Positions 16,250 to 25,626 of a DNA stretch of 64,000 bases are shown in pieces (position 1 is the first letter of the stretch; each line of letters begins with the position of its first letter). Position numbers and translations under genes: made by a program. The stretch comes from Paenibacillus sp. 19GGS1-52 (GTDB lineage Bacteria > Bacillota > Bacilli > Paenibacillales > Paenibacillaceae). The stretch covers positions 3,844,001-3,908,000 of the forward strand of contig NZ_CP059724.1 of assembly GCF_022369515.1 (NCBI RefSeq), given 5' to 3'. The notes beneath the pieces are model-generated. The model saw only the letters and a list, made by a program, of their open reading frames with translations. It did not search any database and was not told the DNA's origin.

Positions 16250-17734
16250 CTAATGTCTTCCCGCGCCACCACCACTGCTGGCGCTGCCGCCTCCGCCTTT
16301 GGAAGAAGAACCTCCACCGCTGCTGCCACCGGAATAACTGCTGCCGCCGGAGGAGCCAGAAGAGCCAGAGGAATGTCGACCTGCTCCACCTCCGCTGCTT
16401 GAGCCACCGCCGCCTTCGTTATCATCATGTGAGGAATGTCGGCCTGCTCCACCGCCATTTGTGGAACCGCCACCTCCACTATTCCCGAAGAAGCTATTCT
16501 GCGCTGGAGGCGCTGATTGCCTGTGATGATGGCGATTATACCACCGGCTGCCGTAGCCGTAATCTGCTTGACCCTGCCAATTCCCATAACGCCGGATACT
16601 GCGACTACTATATGGATTAAGCGGAATTCCGTACAATCCCAAGTATCTGTTGCGACGTGAAGCAGTGATTCCTGCGATTACAAAGATCATAACTAAACCA
16701 ACAATTATAGCTACACCAATGATAACTGCAGGCATATTGGTTTCAGTGTCACTTTTTGTTGAACCCGATGCACCAATCGCTTGAGAAGAATTCCTTGTAT
16801 TCACCGAAGTTCCTAGTGGTTGATCCGCCCGAGATAGAAAGAAATTATAAAAGGCATTGGCGGTAGCGGTTGCGCCCGTTCCATAGTCTTTGTTCACAAA
16901 AGGTGCTTCGAGGTTGGCATCTAGAATAGTGCTGATATTCTCATTGGTCAGCATTGTATCGATAACCTTACCTTGCAGTACATGGTAGTTGTCTCCACCA
17001 ATGTCTAACACCAGCATTACATCCTTCGGGCCAGCACCGATTGAAGCAAACTTCTTATAAGTATAGTCCTGCAGGTTTATTTTCCCGGTATTCTTCACCG
17101 TAACTACATAAATACCATTTCCGGTTGTAGCCATATAGCGGTTGCTTGCTTCATTCAGATAATCCTTGGTAACTTTTTTGAATACGCCAGCGTTATCAGA
17201 GACATAGTTCTTGGCACTGACCTGTTCTGCCCAGGTTCCGCCCAGGCTCTGAATAAATGCTCCGTAGGCTTTACGGGCTCCAGTGCTATAGGCTTTAACT
17301 GCGAAATCCGGTTCGAGTGACTGGGATAGAATGCCCGAGATTTTATCGTTGCTTAAGGATGTCTCCAGCCCTTTGCCTTGAACCGCCCAGTAGTCATCAT
17401 CTTTTATGGAGAGTAATAGCAGCAGACCGTTATTTTTCTCGGCAGAGCCAATTCCCCAGCTATTAAACAGCGAAGTAGCGTACTCCTCGATCGGTGTGCC
17501 TCCAGTAGAATCGACTGTGACCAAGACAATCTGTGCTCCGGAGTCCTTGTGCAATCGGACACCATAGTTCACCAGATAATTCTCTGTCTTCTGGTCTATT
17601 ACATTTGCGAAATCGTTAAGATAGAAGGAGTCCGAAGGACTCGGAACAGCGTCGCTGGCTAAACTGAATGAAGGTAGAAGCAATACTACTAACATTAGAG
17701 TAATCAAAGTGATTTTCAGAGTTTTAAAATTCAT
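16250..17734 (-). CDS. tandem TPM-domain membrane protein with Gly/Ser-rich tail
   Basis: A 494-aa exported protein. Signal peptide 1-27; two consecutive TPM (YgcG-like) domains. The first, ~36-165, has N-D-F-A-N-V-I-D, I-V-L-V-T-V-D and W-A-V-Q-G-K-G-L-E; the second, ~175-300, has Y-V-V-T-V-K-N, V-M-L-V-L-D-I-G and Y-H-V-L-Q-G-K-V-I-D. A transmembrane helix follows at ~344-364 and a cytoplasmic or wall-side tail of 125 residues very rich in Gly/Ser/His. The tail carries G-G-G-A-G-R-H three times, the last at the exact C-terminus. Single-TPM relatives are in photosystem II repair and bacterial membrane proteins of unknown role. The start has AGGAGGT. Confidence 0.85.
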   Translation of the reverse strand: MNFKTLKITLITLMLVVLLLPSFSLASDAVPSPSDSFYLNDFANVIDQKTENYLVNYGVRLHKDSGAQIVLVTVDSTGGTPIEEYATSLFNSWGIGSAEKNNGLLLLLSIKDDDYWAVQGKGLETSLSNDKISGILSQSLEPDFAVKAYSTGARKAYGAFIQSLGGTWAEQVSAKNYVSDNAGVFKKVTKDYLNEASNRYMATTGNGIYVVTVKNTGKINLQDYTYKKFASIGAGPKDVMLVLDIGGDNYHVLQGKVIDTMLTNENISTILDANLEAPFVNKDYGTGATATANAFYNFFLSRADQPLGTSVNTRNSSQAIGASGSTKSDTETNMPAVIIGVAIIVGLVMIFVIAGITASRRNRYLGLYGIPLNPYSSRSIRRYGNWQGQADYGYGSRWYNRHHHRQSAPPAQNSFFGNSGGGGSTNGGGAGRHSSHDDNEGGGGSSSGGGAGRHSSGSSGSSGGSSYSGGSSGGGSSSKGGGGSASSGGGAGRH

Positions 17735-18138
17735 TAGTACCTCCTAAGCTTTCTAAGAACCTATCTTCTTTATCGGTTACGTGTGGCTGGCAGAATAGTT
17801 CCAATTTATAAGGCAGTCAATTCTTCTTCTAGTAAAATTAGATGCATGCTGATAGACAGAATTTTTGATGGTCACCAACTTTGCAATCACCCGTATATTC
17901 TGCCAAATACATAAAAAGACTGTAAAACACTTGGCTATTATTACAAAATATAAGCCATGCGATCGAAATCGTCGCATGGCTTTCAATATATGTATTATTA
18001 AGGCTCAATACAAAATCAGCAATTGACCGTTTGTGAATGAAGCCGCTACGGGCTAGATGGTTCTTTCGATCGCTGTTAGAGCTCGATTTCCTGAATGTAA
18101 AGGGATTATAGGTGGAAATCGGGCTTTAAAGGCGACTA
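17735..18138. other. intergenic region with two palindromes
   Basis: A 404-base spacer between co-oriented genes. Hairpin 1: AGCCATGCGA (17953-17962) with its exact complement at 17972-17981. Hairpin 2: GCTCGATTTCC (18081-18091) with GGAAATCGGGC (18113-18123), 16 bases beyond the RCC1-protein stop on the minus strand. The sequence GCCGCTACGG at 18048-18057 also recurs as GCCGCTACGG at 11403-11412. The promoter of the TPM gene should be at its left edge. Confidence 0.5.
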
Positions 18139-19026
18139 CTACCGTTTCTCCAGAATCCCGCCGCCCCTAATTGCCGGCAGTTGGATGTCGCGCCAGCTGC
18201 TTACATCGCATTGGCCATATTCATTATCACCTACAGCAACCACTGTGCCGTCCGATTTAAGGCCGAGAGTGTGAGCGCAACCCGCCGCTACTGCCACCAT
18301 ATCGCGCCAGTCACTTACATTGCATTGGCCATGCTCATTCCAACCTACAGCTACCACCGTACCGTCCGCTTTAAGCCCGATGGTATGATTACTACCCGCC
18401 GCTACCGCCACCATATCGTTCCAGCCACTTACATTGCATTGGTCACGCTTATTCCAACCTACAGCCGCCACCGTGCCGTCCGCTTTAAGCCCGACGGTAT
18501 GCAGGTAACCCGCTGCTACCATCACTATATCGCGCCAACTGCTCACATTGCATTGGCCATACCGATTATTACCCACAGCCGCCACTGTTCCGTCCGCTTT
18601 AAGCCCTACGGTATGCCAGTCACCCGCTGTTACAGCCACCATATCATTCCAGCCGCTTACATTGCATTGGCCTTCATTGTTTCGACCCACAGCTACCACC
18701 ATGCCATCCGCTTTTAGCCCGACGGTACGACGCCAACCCGCCGAGACCGCCACTATATCGCACCAGCCACTTACGTCACATTGGTCATGCTTATTCCAAC
18801 CCACAGCGACTACCGTGCCATCCGTTTTAAGCCCGATGGTATGAGCATTACCCGTGTTCGTCGCCATATGAACATTACCAGCCGCTACCGCTACAATACC
18901 GTGCCAGCTGCTTACATTACATTGGCCATATTTATTATCACCCACTGCCGTCACCGTCCCGTCAGATTTAAGACCAACGGTATGACGACGACCCGCCGTT
19001 AGGGGTTCTTTAGACCACCTTTTCAC
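18139..19026 (-). CDS. RCC1-repeat protein, seven 38-residue repeats
   Basis: A ~295-aa protein built almost wholly of RCC1-type propeller repeats. Seven copies of a 38-residue unit, G-L-K-A-D-G-T-V-x-A-V-G-x-N-x-x-x-Q-C-N, then V-S-x-W-x-D, run from ~18 to the end; the first copy carries a 9-residue insertion. Seven blades fit one closed RCC1 propeller. The units are so alike that the DNA shows a 114-bp tandem repeat. There is no signal peptide or membrane anchor. In bacteria such proteins have unknown or host-interaction roles. Start: GAGGAGG at 19035-19041 is spaced 8 bases from GTG 19026, which I prefer over ATG 19086 or 19059, both without sites. Confidence 0.85.
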   Translation of the reverse strand: MKRWSKEPLTAGRRHTVGLKSDGTVTAVGDNKYGQCNVSSWHGIVAVAAGNVHMATNTGNAHTIGLKTDGTVVAVGWNKHDQCDVSGWCDIVAVSAGWRRTVGLKADGMVVAVGRNNEGQCNVSGWNDMVAVTAGDWHTVGLKADGTVAAVGNNRYGQCNVSSWRDIVMVAAGYLHTVGLKADGTVAAVGWNKRDQCNVSGWNDMVAVAAGSNHTIGLKADGTVVAVGWNEHGQCNVSDWRDMVAVAAGCAHTLGLKSDGTVVAVGDNEYGQCDVSSWRDIQLPAIRGGGILEKR

Positions 19027-19104
19027 AAGTCCTTCCTCCTCGTATTCTTTTCTTTCCATCCGCTTATATTTGATTCGCAGTGGCAAAAGATTCTTATAAT
19101 TTAA

Positions 19105-19147
19105 ATAGAAACCAGCTAATGCATAACAAGCACCAGCTGGTTTCTAT
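19105..19147 (-). terminator. terminator of the aldo/keto reductase
   Basis: A perfect 13-bp repeat, ATAGAAACCAGCT at 19105-19117 with its complement at 19135-19147, 42 bases past the reductase stop; the minus-strand tail is T-rich. Confidence 0.75.
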
Positions 19148-19188
19148 GAATTGAGTTTAACATATATTCCGCATGCGTCTTCAGCGCC

Positions 19189-20016
19189 TTAGAAATTAAA
19201 AGTATCCGGATTCGAACCAAACCGATGGTTTTGATTCAAGGCGTCAATGCTGGCAATCTCTTGAGCTGACAACTCAAAATCAAATACATCCGCATTTTGA
19301 ATGATGCGTTGCTCATTAGTTGATTTGGGAATGGTTACAATGCCATTTTGCAAATCCCAGCGAATAATGACCTGTGCCAATGATTTATTATGCTTTAGGG
19401 CAATTGCTTTGATCACTTCATTATCAAGCAAATGTCCTTGAGCGAGTGGCGCCCAGGCTTCGATCTGTATGCCTTGCTTGATTGAATATTCACGCAGTTC
19501 TACTTGACTGAGCAGCGGATGCAATTCCACTTGGTTAACCATCGGTTTAACGCTCGCATCGGCCAGCAGGTCTTCAATATGATGAATTTGGAAATTGGAT
19601 ATCCCTATAGCACGAACTTTGCCCGCGCTGTATAATTTCTCAAGCGCTCTCCAAGTATCTTTATATTTGCCTTTTACCGGCCAATGGACCAGATACAGAT
19701 CAACATAGTCCAGACCCAGCTTGTTTATACTTTTATCAAATGCAGCAAGTGTAGACTCATAACCTTGGTCGGAATTCCATACTTTGGTTGTGATAAATAG
19801 CTCATCCCGCGCAACGCCAGATTCCTGTATAGCTTGTCCTACACCCTCTTCATTCGCATAAAGAGCTGCTGTATCGATACTTCTATAACCAGCTTTAATT
19901 GCTGCTTTGACCGAATCGATAACTTCTTGACCTTCCTTCACTTTATATACGCCTAGTCCTAACCAAGGCATCTGTACTCCATTAGCTAATGTAGTTGTTG
20001 ATTGTAAATGTTCCAT
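19189..20016 (-). CDS. aldo/keto reductase (AKR5-like)
   Basis: A 275-aa aldo/keto reductase of the 2,5-diketogluconate reductase / YvgN-YtbE type. Catalytic residues: S-I-D-T-A-A-L-Y (~46-53, Asp and Tyr), I-T-T-K-V-W (Lys ~78) and L-V-H-W-P (His ~109). The NADPH-binding C-terminus shows V-T-I-P-K-S-T-N-E-Q-R-I. YvgN homologues reduce methylglyoxal and other aldehydes, so a detoxification role is reasonable. It is shorter than, and not closely related to, the other reductase at 3476-4459. It lies 40 bases downstream of cysK in the same direction and may be co-transcribed with it. Confidence 0.9.
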   Translation of the reverse strand: MEHLQSTTTLANGVQMPWLGLGVYKVKEGQEVIDSVKAAIKAGYRSIDTAALYANEEGVGQAIQESGVARDELFITTKVWNSDQGYESTLAAFDKSINKLGLDYVDLYLVHWPVKGKYKDTWRALEKLYSAGKVRAIGISNFQIHHIEDLLADASVKPMVNQVELHPLLSQVELREYSIKQGIQIEAWAPLAQGHLLDNEVIKAIALKHNKSLAQVIIRWDLQNGIVTIPKSTNEQRIIQNADVFDFELSAQEIASIDALNQNHRFGSNPDTFNF

Positions 20017-20055
20017 CCTAATCTCGCCATCCTCTTCATGAATTTGTTGTCAAAT

Positions 20056-20994
20056 CTAATCGTTAAAATTGAATAGGGGTGTGGACAAATAACGCTCGCC
20101 TGTGTCAGGAAGGATCACTACAATAGTCTTCCCTTTGTTCTCCGGACGTTTGGCGATTTGACCAGCGGTATAGACTGCAGCTCCGGAAGAAATGCCAACG
20201 AGCAACCCTTCCGTCTTAGCGAGCGCCCGAGCAACAATATAAGCATCTTCATTGCGAACCTGGAATATTTCATCTACATAATCTCTATTGAAATTGTCCG
20301 GTATAAAATTAGCACCAATCCCTTGAATCCGATGTCCACCTGGCTGGCCTCCAGAAAGCACTGGGGAATCAAATGGCTCAATGGCGACGATATGTACGGA
20401 AGGGTTTCTTTCCTTCAAGACCTGTCCCACGCCTGAAATTGTTCCTCCCGTACCCACGCCTGCGATAAAAATATCGACGATGCCATCCGTATCCCGCCAA
20501 ATCTCTTCTGCTGTGGTAGTGCGATGAATTCCCGGATTCGCCGGATTACTGAATTGCTGCGGTATGAAGGAATTCGGCGTGGCGGCTGCCAATTCCTCCG
20601 CACGCGCTACAGCGCCGCTCATCCCTTCAGCCCCTGAGGTTAAGATGAGCTTAGCACCTAGGGCCAGCATTAATTTGCGGCGTTCAATGCTGAAAGTGTC
20701 CGGCAGAACAATAATCAGTTCATACCCAAGACTGGCCGCAGCAAAAGCAAGCCCGATCCCGGTATTCCCGCTTGTCGGCTCGATAATCACGGAATCTTTA
20801 TTGATGAGTCCCTTCTCTTCAGCATCCTTAAGCATCCCATAACCGATTCGATCCTTTACACTGCCTGCCGGATTGAAATATTCCAGCTTTGCCAGCACTC
20901 TAGCTTCGAAGTTTTGAGTTTTGCTATATTTTGAAATCTCCAACAAGGGTGTATTGCCTATCAACTCTGTTAAACTTTGATAAATATTCGCCAC
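20056..20994 (-). CDS. cysK: cysteine synthase A (O-acetylserine sulfhydrylase)
   Basis: A 312-aa PLP enzyme of the fold-II type that makes cysteine from O-acetylserine and sulfide. Signature: [11 protein letters not shown] (~42-52, Lys binds PLP), [11 protein letters not shown] (~72-82) and the late V-G-I-S-S-G-A-A (~270). [12 protein letters not shown] holds the cofactor phosphate. Length matches CysK. The gene starts at GTG 20994 with GAGGTG 9 bases before. No T-box or SAM element can be seen in the short leader (~50 bases) before the upstream repeat. In B. subtilis CymR controls cysK; no such site was identified here. Confidence 0.95.
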   Translation of the reverse strand: MANIYQSLTELIGNTPLLEISKYSKTQNFEARVLAKLEYFNPAGSVKDRIGYGMLKDAEEKGLINKDSVIIEPTSGNTGIGLAFAAASLGYELIIVLPDTFSIERRKLMLALGAKLILTSGAEGMSGAVARAEELAAATPNSFIPQQFSNPANPGIHRTTTAEEIWRDTDGIVDIFIAGVGTGGTISGVGQVLKERNPSVHIVAIEPFDSPVLSGGQPGGHRIQGIGANFIPDNFNRDYVDEIFQVRNEDAYIVARALAKTEGLLVGISSGAAVYTAGQIAKRPENKGKTIVVILPDTGERYLSTPLFNFND

Positions 20995-21048
20995 AATGTT
21001 CTACACCTCATTTCTTTAATTCCCATCTGTTTACTTAGTATAACATGA

Positions 21049-21108
21049 AGAAACGGCTTTGCTGTCCTTAAAATATGGACGGCACCCGTTTCTTCGAGAA
21101 ATCTAAGG
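21049..21108. repeat. dispersed palindromic repeat, copy B (short form)
   Basis: AGAAACGGCTTTGCTGTCC, a short loop, then GGACGGCACCCGTTTCT and TTCGAGAAATCTAAGG. It matches copies A and C over the hairpin and the GAGAAAT.TAAGG tail but lacks the TCGTGTGAAA part. It lies 37 bases past the stop of the SMC gene and probably terminates that operon. Confidence 0.8.
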
Positions 21109-21144
21109 TTGCTCAAGCTTTTCCTTCACGATCTTTAATATGGA

Positions 21145-24100
21145 TTAGAATAATGCTAATGGGTTCAGTTTCCGTCCACCCTTAATCAGCGTGGATTCCA
21201 ACAGTTCGCCTTTATTGCCTCCGAAATACAATTGCCAGTACACGCCAAAGCGGATGCTGACATCATTCTTTACCAGCTCAGGCGGAGTGACGATCAGCCA
21301 TTGGAATTTCAATGCTTTGGAGATTTCAAATACAGGATCGAGTACGTTATTTGAGACCATTTCCCCAAAAGGATTGTCATATAAAAAGACAGTCCAGCCT
21401 TTATTTTCACGGTTGACTCGTTTATGTGTCATAATCATCATCGCTACCAGCAGTTGTACCGATTGTCGCTGACCCCCACTGCCGATCGCCTCATCCATAG
21501 CTCCACGGTTAATGACTTCCCAATCAGAATAATGGTAATCCTCCGGCTCGGCATATAGGAAGTAGTTCTCCGTAACCGGCTTGTATACCTGTAGAACAGG
21601 AAAGCGATTCTGCATAGCGGCATAGACGATCCGGCCATCATTAATGATCTCTTTGATCGCCAGAACTGGTACCTGCTCAATCTTCGGATATTTACCCAGC
21701 AGCTCATGCACAGAACGATTGAAGAATTCAGTCACCAACGGCTCAATATCATCAGTTGTTCTAGGCACGTTTATGTTCTTATAATTCAATCTTACCAGCG
21801 GGAACGCGAAGTTGTTCTCGTTATGAATGATCATTCTTCGTTCCATGCGCTTCATGATATCAATGATCTGCACGACTCTTTTGGAGGCTCTTCCTACCCA
21901 TAGCTTGCGGGATAGCTCCATCCCTTCCTTGTCGTTCTGAATGCTGTCAATCTGGTCACGCGAGCTGCGCAGCATCGAATCAAGTACCTGTTGCGCAATA
22001 GAAAAATCCTCCCAGTGGATGGTATTCAGACGCTCCTGAATTTTGGTCTCCAGTTCGGAATTCCAGCCACTTTTGGTTAGTCTGCTGCTTAAAGAATTTT
22101 TCTCTTCCTTCACTTTTCTGGAGAGATCCGCTCTGATTGCCCGGCTATCCTTAATTTGCAGCAGCCAGTCAGCTACTAGAGGTTCGCAGCCTGCTCGCAC
22201 GCTTAAACTGATCTCTTCCGGCACATCACGCAGCAACACATACTCTTCGACATGTGTATTCATAATTTTGCTTTGGTTGGATAGGGTCTGAATAAGAACA
22301 TCGATCCCTGTTATTGCTTGTTTACATTGATTGAGCAGATGCTCGTTCTCCACAGTGCGCTCATTGATATCTTCTTCTTTAGCGTTTAACGAATCCTGCC
22401 AAATTTCCACAGCCCGTTCATGCTTTTCTTTGATCGCTTTTTCTGCTTTGCGCAGCTCTTTCTGCAGGTTGTCCAGCTCGGTCTCGCAGCGAATCCAAGA
22501 GTCATGGATCCCCTGATAATCCTCTTCAAGTATAACTGTCTCAGATTTCTGGCGAGCTTTGGCAGCCAGCAGGGACTCCGCCGTTTCTGTTGGGTCAGCA
22601 GCCTTCCGCCAATGGTCATCTACTTGGTTGAGGCTAACTTCAAGCTCTGTCATATTCTCTCTGGCTGTTTTGATTTGTGCCGCTCGTGTGCGGATTTCCA
22701 ATTCATTCTCCGTAAGCGACTGCTGCAGACTATCTAGCCTGCTAAGCAGCTGCAGTAGAATATTCTGCTCATTTGGAGCTACTGCTTCTCCGTCCTCAAG
22801 GGTAGAGGAGGGAAGATCAACCGGAAAGGCAATCTCGGGAAACCAATGCTGAAGTTTAGGGAAAAGGGTATACTTAACGTCCCCCATCCACGTTTCCCGT
22901 TCGCCCTTTAAGCTGTCAATTTGTGCTTTGAACTGCTCGAGCTGTTGTTCCTTACTTACGATCTCTTTATTTAAAAGACTCTTACGCTCGACCGTCTTTT
23001 GCTTCTCCTTATAATCCTGCTCTTGTTTCTTTGTCCGCAGCTCCCAATTGCGCAACGCGACTGATTTCTGTTCGTACTCTGCTCGCTTGACCTCGCAATC
23101 CGCAAGTGCTCTGCTTAAGCGGCTAAGCTGAGTTTCGTTCTCTTCAATATCCGCATTTAAATCAGCAAGGATCTTCTCCAGCTCATGCTGTTGCTGTATT
23201 AGATGGTTTATCTTGGCTTTAAGCACCATGCTGTTGTCCATGTGGAACAAGCGCTCGTATTCGAGTCGCGCTGATTTCAGCTTAGCGAGATAACCCTCGG
23301 AATCTTTAAGCTCTTGTTCCTGTTCTTTGAGCTTGGCTTGAATTCCACTTTTCCACTCATGAAACCGATCGGGCTGCAAGACCATTTGTGGTCCTTGATT
23401 CGCTAGAATTGTAAAGGATGCTTGATCGGAAACTGCCATCTCTTCACGAATAAAGATCGGTACTGGAGACTTCAGGAGAGCGTTCACCAGCATATCACCT
23501 TGAATTTTATCCGCTTCGCGTCTCGTTACGATCAGGCCATAAGGCAGCAGTGGATGACGCTCCAATTCTTCTTCGCGCTCAATATAAGCTAGATCATTTA
23601 GATACGAGCTGCCTGGTAGAGAGTTGATCTTAAGGGAGTCAAGTATGTCCTTGACCGTAAGAATATCTGCATTAGGGAGCCAAAAGGACTGATTCTGCAG
23701 CTCCACATCCATCAGTTGATGATAATAATCTCTTCTGAGGCGTTTGTTCTGTTGCTCCATATCATCCATTTTGCGGATAAACCGTCCCATAATGGCTTCA
23801 TGCACTTCAAACAAAGCGGTAGTCCCCAGACGGTTATGTTCCTCATACATTTCCAAAAGCACCACGAGTTGTGACCAGAGCTGTGATTCTTTAGCCGTCT
23901 GACCTTCTAGAGAGAGCTTATGCTCATCCATTTCGCGTTCCTGTGCTGCGCGCTGCTCACTTAGCTTGGAATGCTCCTTATGCAGAGTTAGCTTATTGAT
24001 TTCAGCGCTCTTGCGCTGCTCGTCCAAGCTGGCCATATTATCGATAATGCCCTTGGCGGAAGCCAAGGTACGCTGCAATGCTGAGCCAGGTGCGTTAGCG

Positions 24101-25626
24101 GCATCCTGTCCGTGCTGGGCAGCGAATAGGCCCATCTCTTCAGTATATTCCCGGATAGACGATGTTAAATCACGGATGACGATATCCAGACCACCCAGCT
24201 CAAGCAACAGACTTTCCCTAGTCTTGCGTAGTCCGATCTCTTCATCCATGAAGGAATGCAGATTCGTCCCAAAGCCTGATAGGGTCTGCTGCCAAAGCTG
24301 GAAGACGATCTTCCATTGCTGGCGCAGCTCTTCCTTCGCCGTATGAATAACCTCCTGGCGTTCTTTCATTTCCAAGGAGCCTTCTATCGCTTGAATCTCC
24401 TTTTGCCATTGCTCCATTTGACGAGTATGAATAATTCGCTTCGCTAAGTAGTGGGACACTTCAAGCTGCTTTTCTCTAAGTCTAGAATCCTCTACCCTTA
24501 GCTTGGCTCGACTCTGATGATCACTTATGCGCTTAAATTCTTCTGTCTTGAGATCGGATTCTTCCTTACTGCGCAGATATTTAACATTATCCGTCTCAAA
24601 ACGCAGCTGCTTGGCCTCCACATGATGCTGAACCAGCTCATTAGCAATCTTATTCCGCTTGGACTCGGCAGTTCGCAGCTCATCGTGGATAACCGTGTAC
24701 ATCTGCCGACCATACAACTCCGTTTCTTGAACTGCTCTGTCGGCGATAGTTCCCTGCTGTACCAGCTCGTACAAAGGAGCGGCAATACCCAGAAATTCAG
24801 CATAGGCCTTCTCCCGCTGCTCCAGCATGGGCAGTCGCTCAGCAACAATCGCTGCGTCGATAAACATCCGCTGCAGCGATTGATCATCCTCCTTCAGCCC
24901 TTCATTAAGACTTGCTCCAATCTCCGGAATGATCAGCTTTTCGAACAGATTATGATTGGTGAAGGCTTCATTCTTCTTAAAGTAACCTTTAATCCCGCCC
25001 TCTTCGCCATTAATCCTTCTCATGTTCCGCCACTCACCAATATGGATATCCCGAGTAGCCAAGAAATCATAATATTTCTTCAAGTCTGGGCTATGACTGC
25101 CGAAGACCATGATCTCGTTACGCCGGTCACGTACATATTGTTGAATGGTTTCAAAGGATACCGGTTCATTCTCTACTGGATCATAGAGCGGTAACGTGGA
25201 TAAGGTAAGCTCAGCCTCCTCACCGTATTCCAGAAGGGTATATAGCAGATAATCTACTTTGATATCCTGCTGATCCAGCGAATTGTGAGCCGTCATGGCG
25301 ATACAGGTTGTTATGTATTCATTCCGTTCACTATGATCGAGGCGCCATTCAATAGCTACGTGAAAGGTGTAAGGCTTCAGCTGTTTTTTGTGATTATGAA
25401 AAAAAGCCTCAACCTGGTTCTCATTGTCTTTACCCCAAGCCGCTTTGGGAATGAGCAATTGAAAGATGGATTGCAAAAGCACACCCTTCCCCCCGCCGTT
25501 CATCAGCGTAATCAGCGTGTTGGCCGGACCTTCTTCGTTACAAAGGTCAAGGAGCATATCATCGTACTTTTTAAGCATTTTCTCGTACTTCAGCCCCACA
25601 ATGCGAATCCGCTCAATCCGTGGCAT
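21145..25626 (-). CDS. SMC/MukB-like ATPase of a three-gene condensin-type operon (JetC-like)
   Basis: A ~1493-aa SMC-type protein. An N-terminal ATPase half (P-loop region N-G-G-G-K-G-V-L-L, Lys ~47) is followed by long coiled coils (~300-640 and ~770-1280) around a globular hinge-like region (~650-760). The C-terminal half has the ABC signature G-S-G-G-Q-R-Q-S (~1382-1389) and a Walker B-type T-V-F-L-Y-D-N-P-F-G (Asp ~1417). Oddities: the P-loop Ser/Thr is Gly, and the Walker B Glu is Asn. Size and gene order match MukB/MksB/JetC. ATG 25626 has AAAGAGGGTG 8 bases before it; GTG 25635 abuts that site. It overlaps the preceding gene by 14 bases. No JetD-type nuclease gene follows. Confidence 0.85.
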   Translation of the reverse strand: MPRIERIRIVGLKYEKMLKKYDDMLLDLCNEEGPANTLITLMNGGGKGVLLQSIFQLLIPKAAWGKDNENQVEAFFHNHKKQLKPYTFHVAIEWRLDHSERNEYITTCIAMTAHNSLDQQDIKVDYLLYTLLEYGEEAELTLSTLPLYDPVENEPVSFETIQQYVRDRRNEIMVFGSHSPDLKKYYDFLATRDIHIGEWRNMRRINGEEGGIKGYFKKNEAFTNHNLFEKLIIPEIGASLNEGLKEDDQSLQRMFIDAAIVAERLPMLEQREKAYAEFLGIAAPLYELVQQGTIADRAVQETELYGRQMYTVIHDELRTAESKRNKIANELVQHHVEAKQLRFETDNVKYLRSKEESDLKTEEFKRISDHQSRAKLRVEDSRLREKQLEVSHYLAKRIIHTRQMEQWQKEIQAIEGSLEMKERQEVIHTAKEELRQQWKIVFQLWQQTLSGFGTNLHSFMDEEIGLRKTRESLLLELGGLDIVIRDLTSSIREYTEEMGLFAAQHGQDAANAPGSALQRTLASAKGIIDNMASLDEQRKSAEINKLTLHKEHSKLSEQRAAQEREMDEHKLSLEGQTAKESQLWSQLVVLLEMYEEHNRLGTTALFEVHEAIMGRFIRKMDDMEQQNKRLRRDYYHQLMDVELQNQSFWLPNADILTVKDILDSLKINSLPGSSYLNDLAYIEREEELERHPLLPYGLIVTRREADKIQGDMLVNALLKSPVPIFIREEMAVSDQASFTILANQGPQMVLQPDRFHEWKSGIQAKLKEQEQELKDSEGYLAKLKSARLEYERLFHMDNSMVLKAKINHLIQQQHELEKILADLNADIEENETQLSRLSRALADCEVKRAEYEQKSVALRNWELRTKKQEQDYKEKQKTVERKSLLNKEIVSKEQQLEQFKAQIDSLKGERETWMGDVKYTLFPKLQHWFPEIAFPVDLPSSTLEDGEAVAPNEQNILLQLLSRLDSLQQSLTENELEIRTRAAQIKTARENMTELEVSLNQVDDHWRKAADPTETAESLLAAKARQKSETVILEEDYQGIHDSWIRCETELDNLQKELRKAEKAIKEKHERAVEIWQDSLNAKEEDINERTVENEHLLNQCKQAITGIDVLIQTLSNQSKIMNTHVEEYVLLRDVPEEISLSVRAGCEPLVADWLLQIKDSRAIRADLSRKVKEEKNSLSSRLTKSGWNSELETKIQERLNTIHWEDFSIAQQVLDSMLRSSRDQIDSIQNDKEGMELSRKLWVGRASKRVVQIIDIMKRMERRMIIHNENNFAFPLVRLNYKNINVPRTTDDIEPLVTEFFNRSVHELLGKYPKIEQVPVLAIKEIINDGRIVYAAMQNRFPVLQVYKPVTENYFLYAEPEDYHYSDWEVINRGAMDEAIGSGGQRQSVQLLVAMMIMTHKRVNRENKGWTVFLYDNPFGEMVSNNVLDPVFEISKALKFQWLIVTPPELVKNDVSIRFGVYWQLYFGGNKGELLESTLIKGGRKLNPLALF

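Noticed and set aside
16225..16620. Overlapping frames in the Gly/Ser-rich tail of the TPM gene (both strands)
   Set aside because: Low-complexity codons produce artefact frames; only the 494-aa frame has start site and domains.
18139..19026. Possible CRISPR array from regular repeats
   Set aside because: The 114-bp period encodes RCC1 blades in one open frame with no unique spacers.
24517..25194. Plus-strand frame of 225 codons opposite the SMC gene
   Set aside because: Shadow of the coding strand; no ribosome site and no family resemblance.
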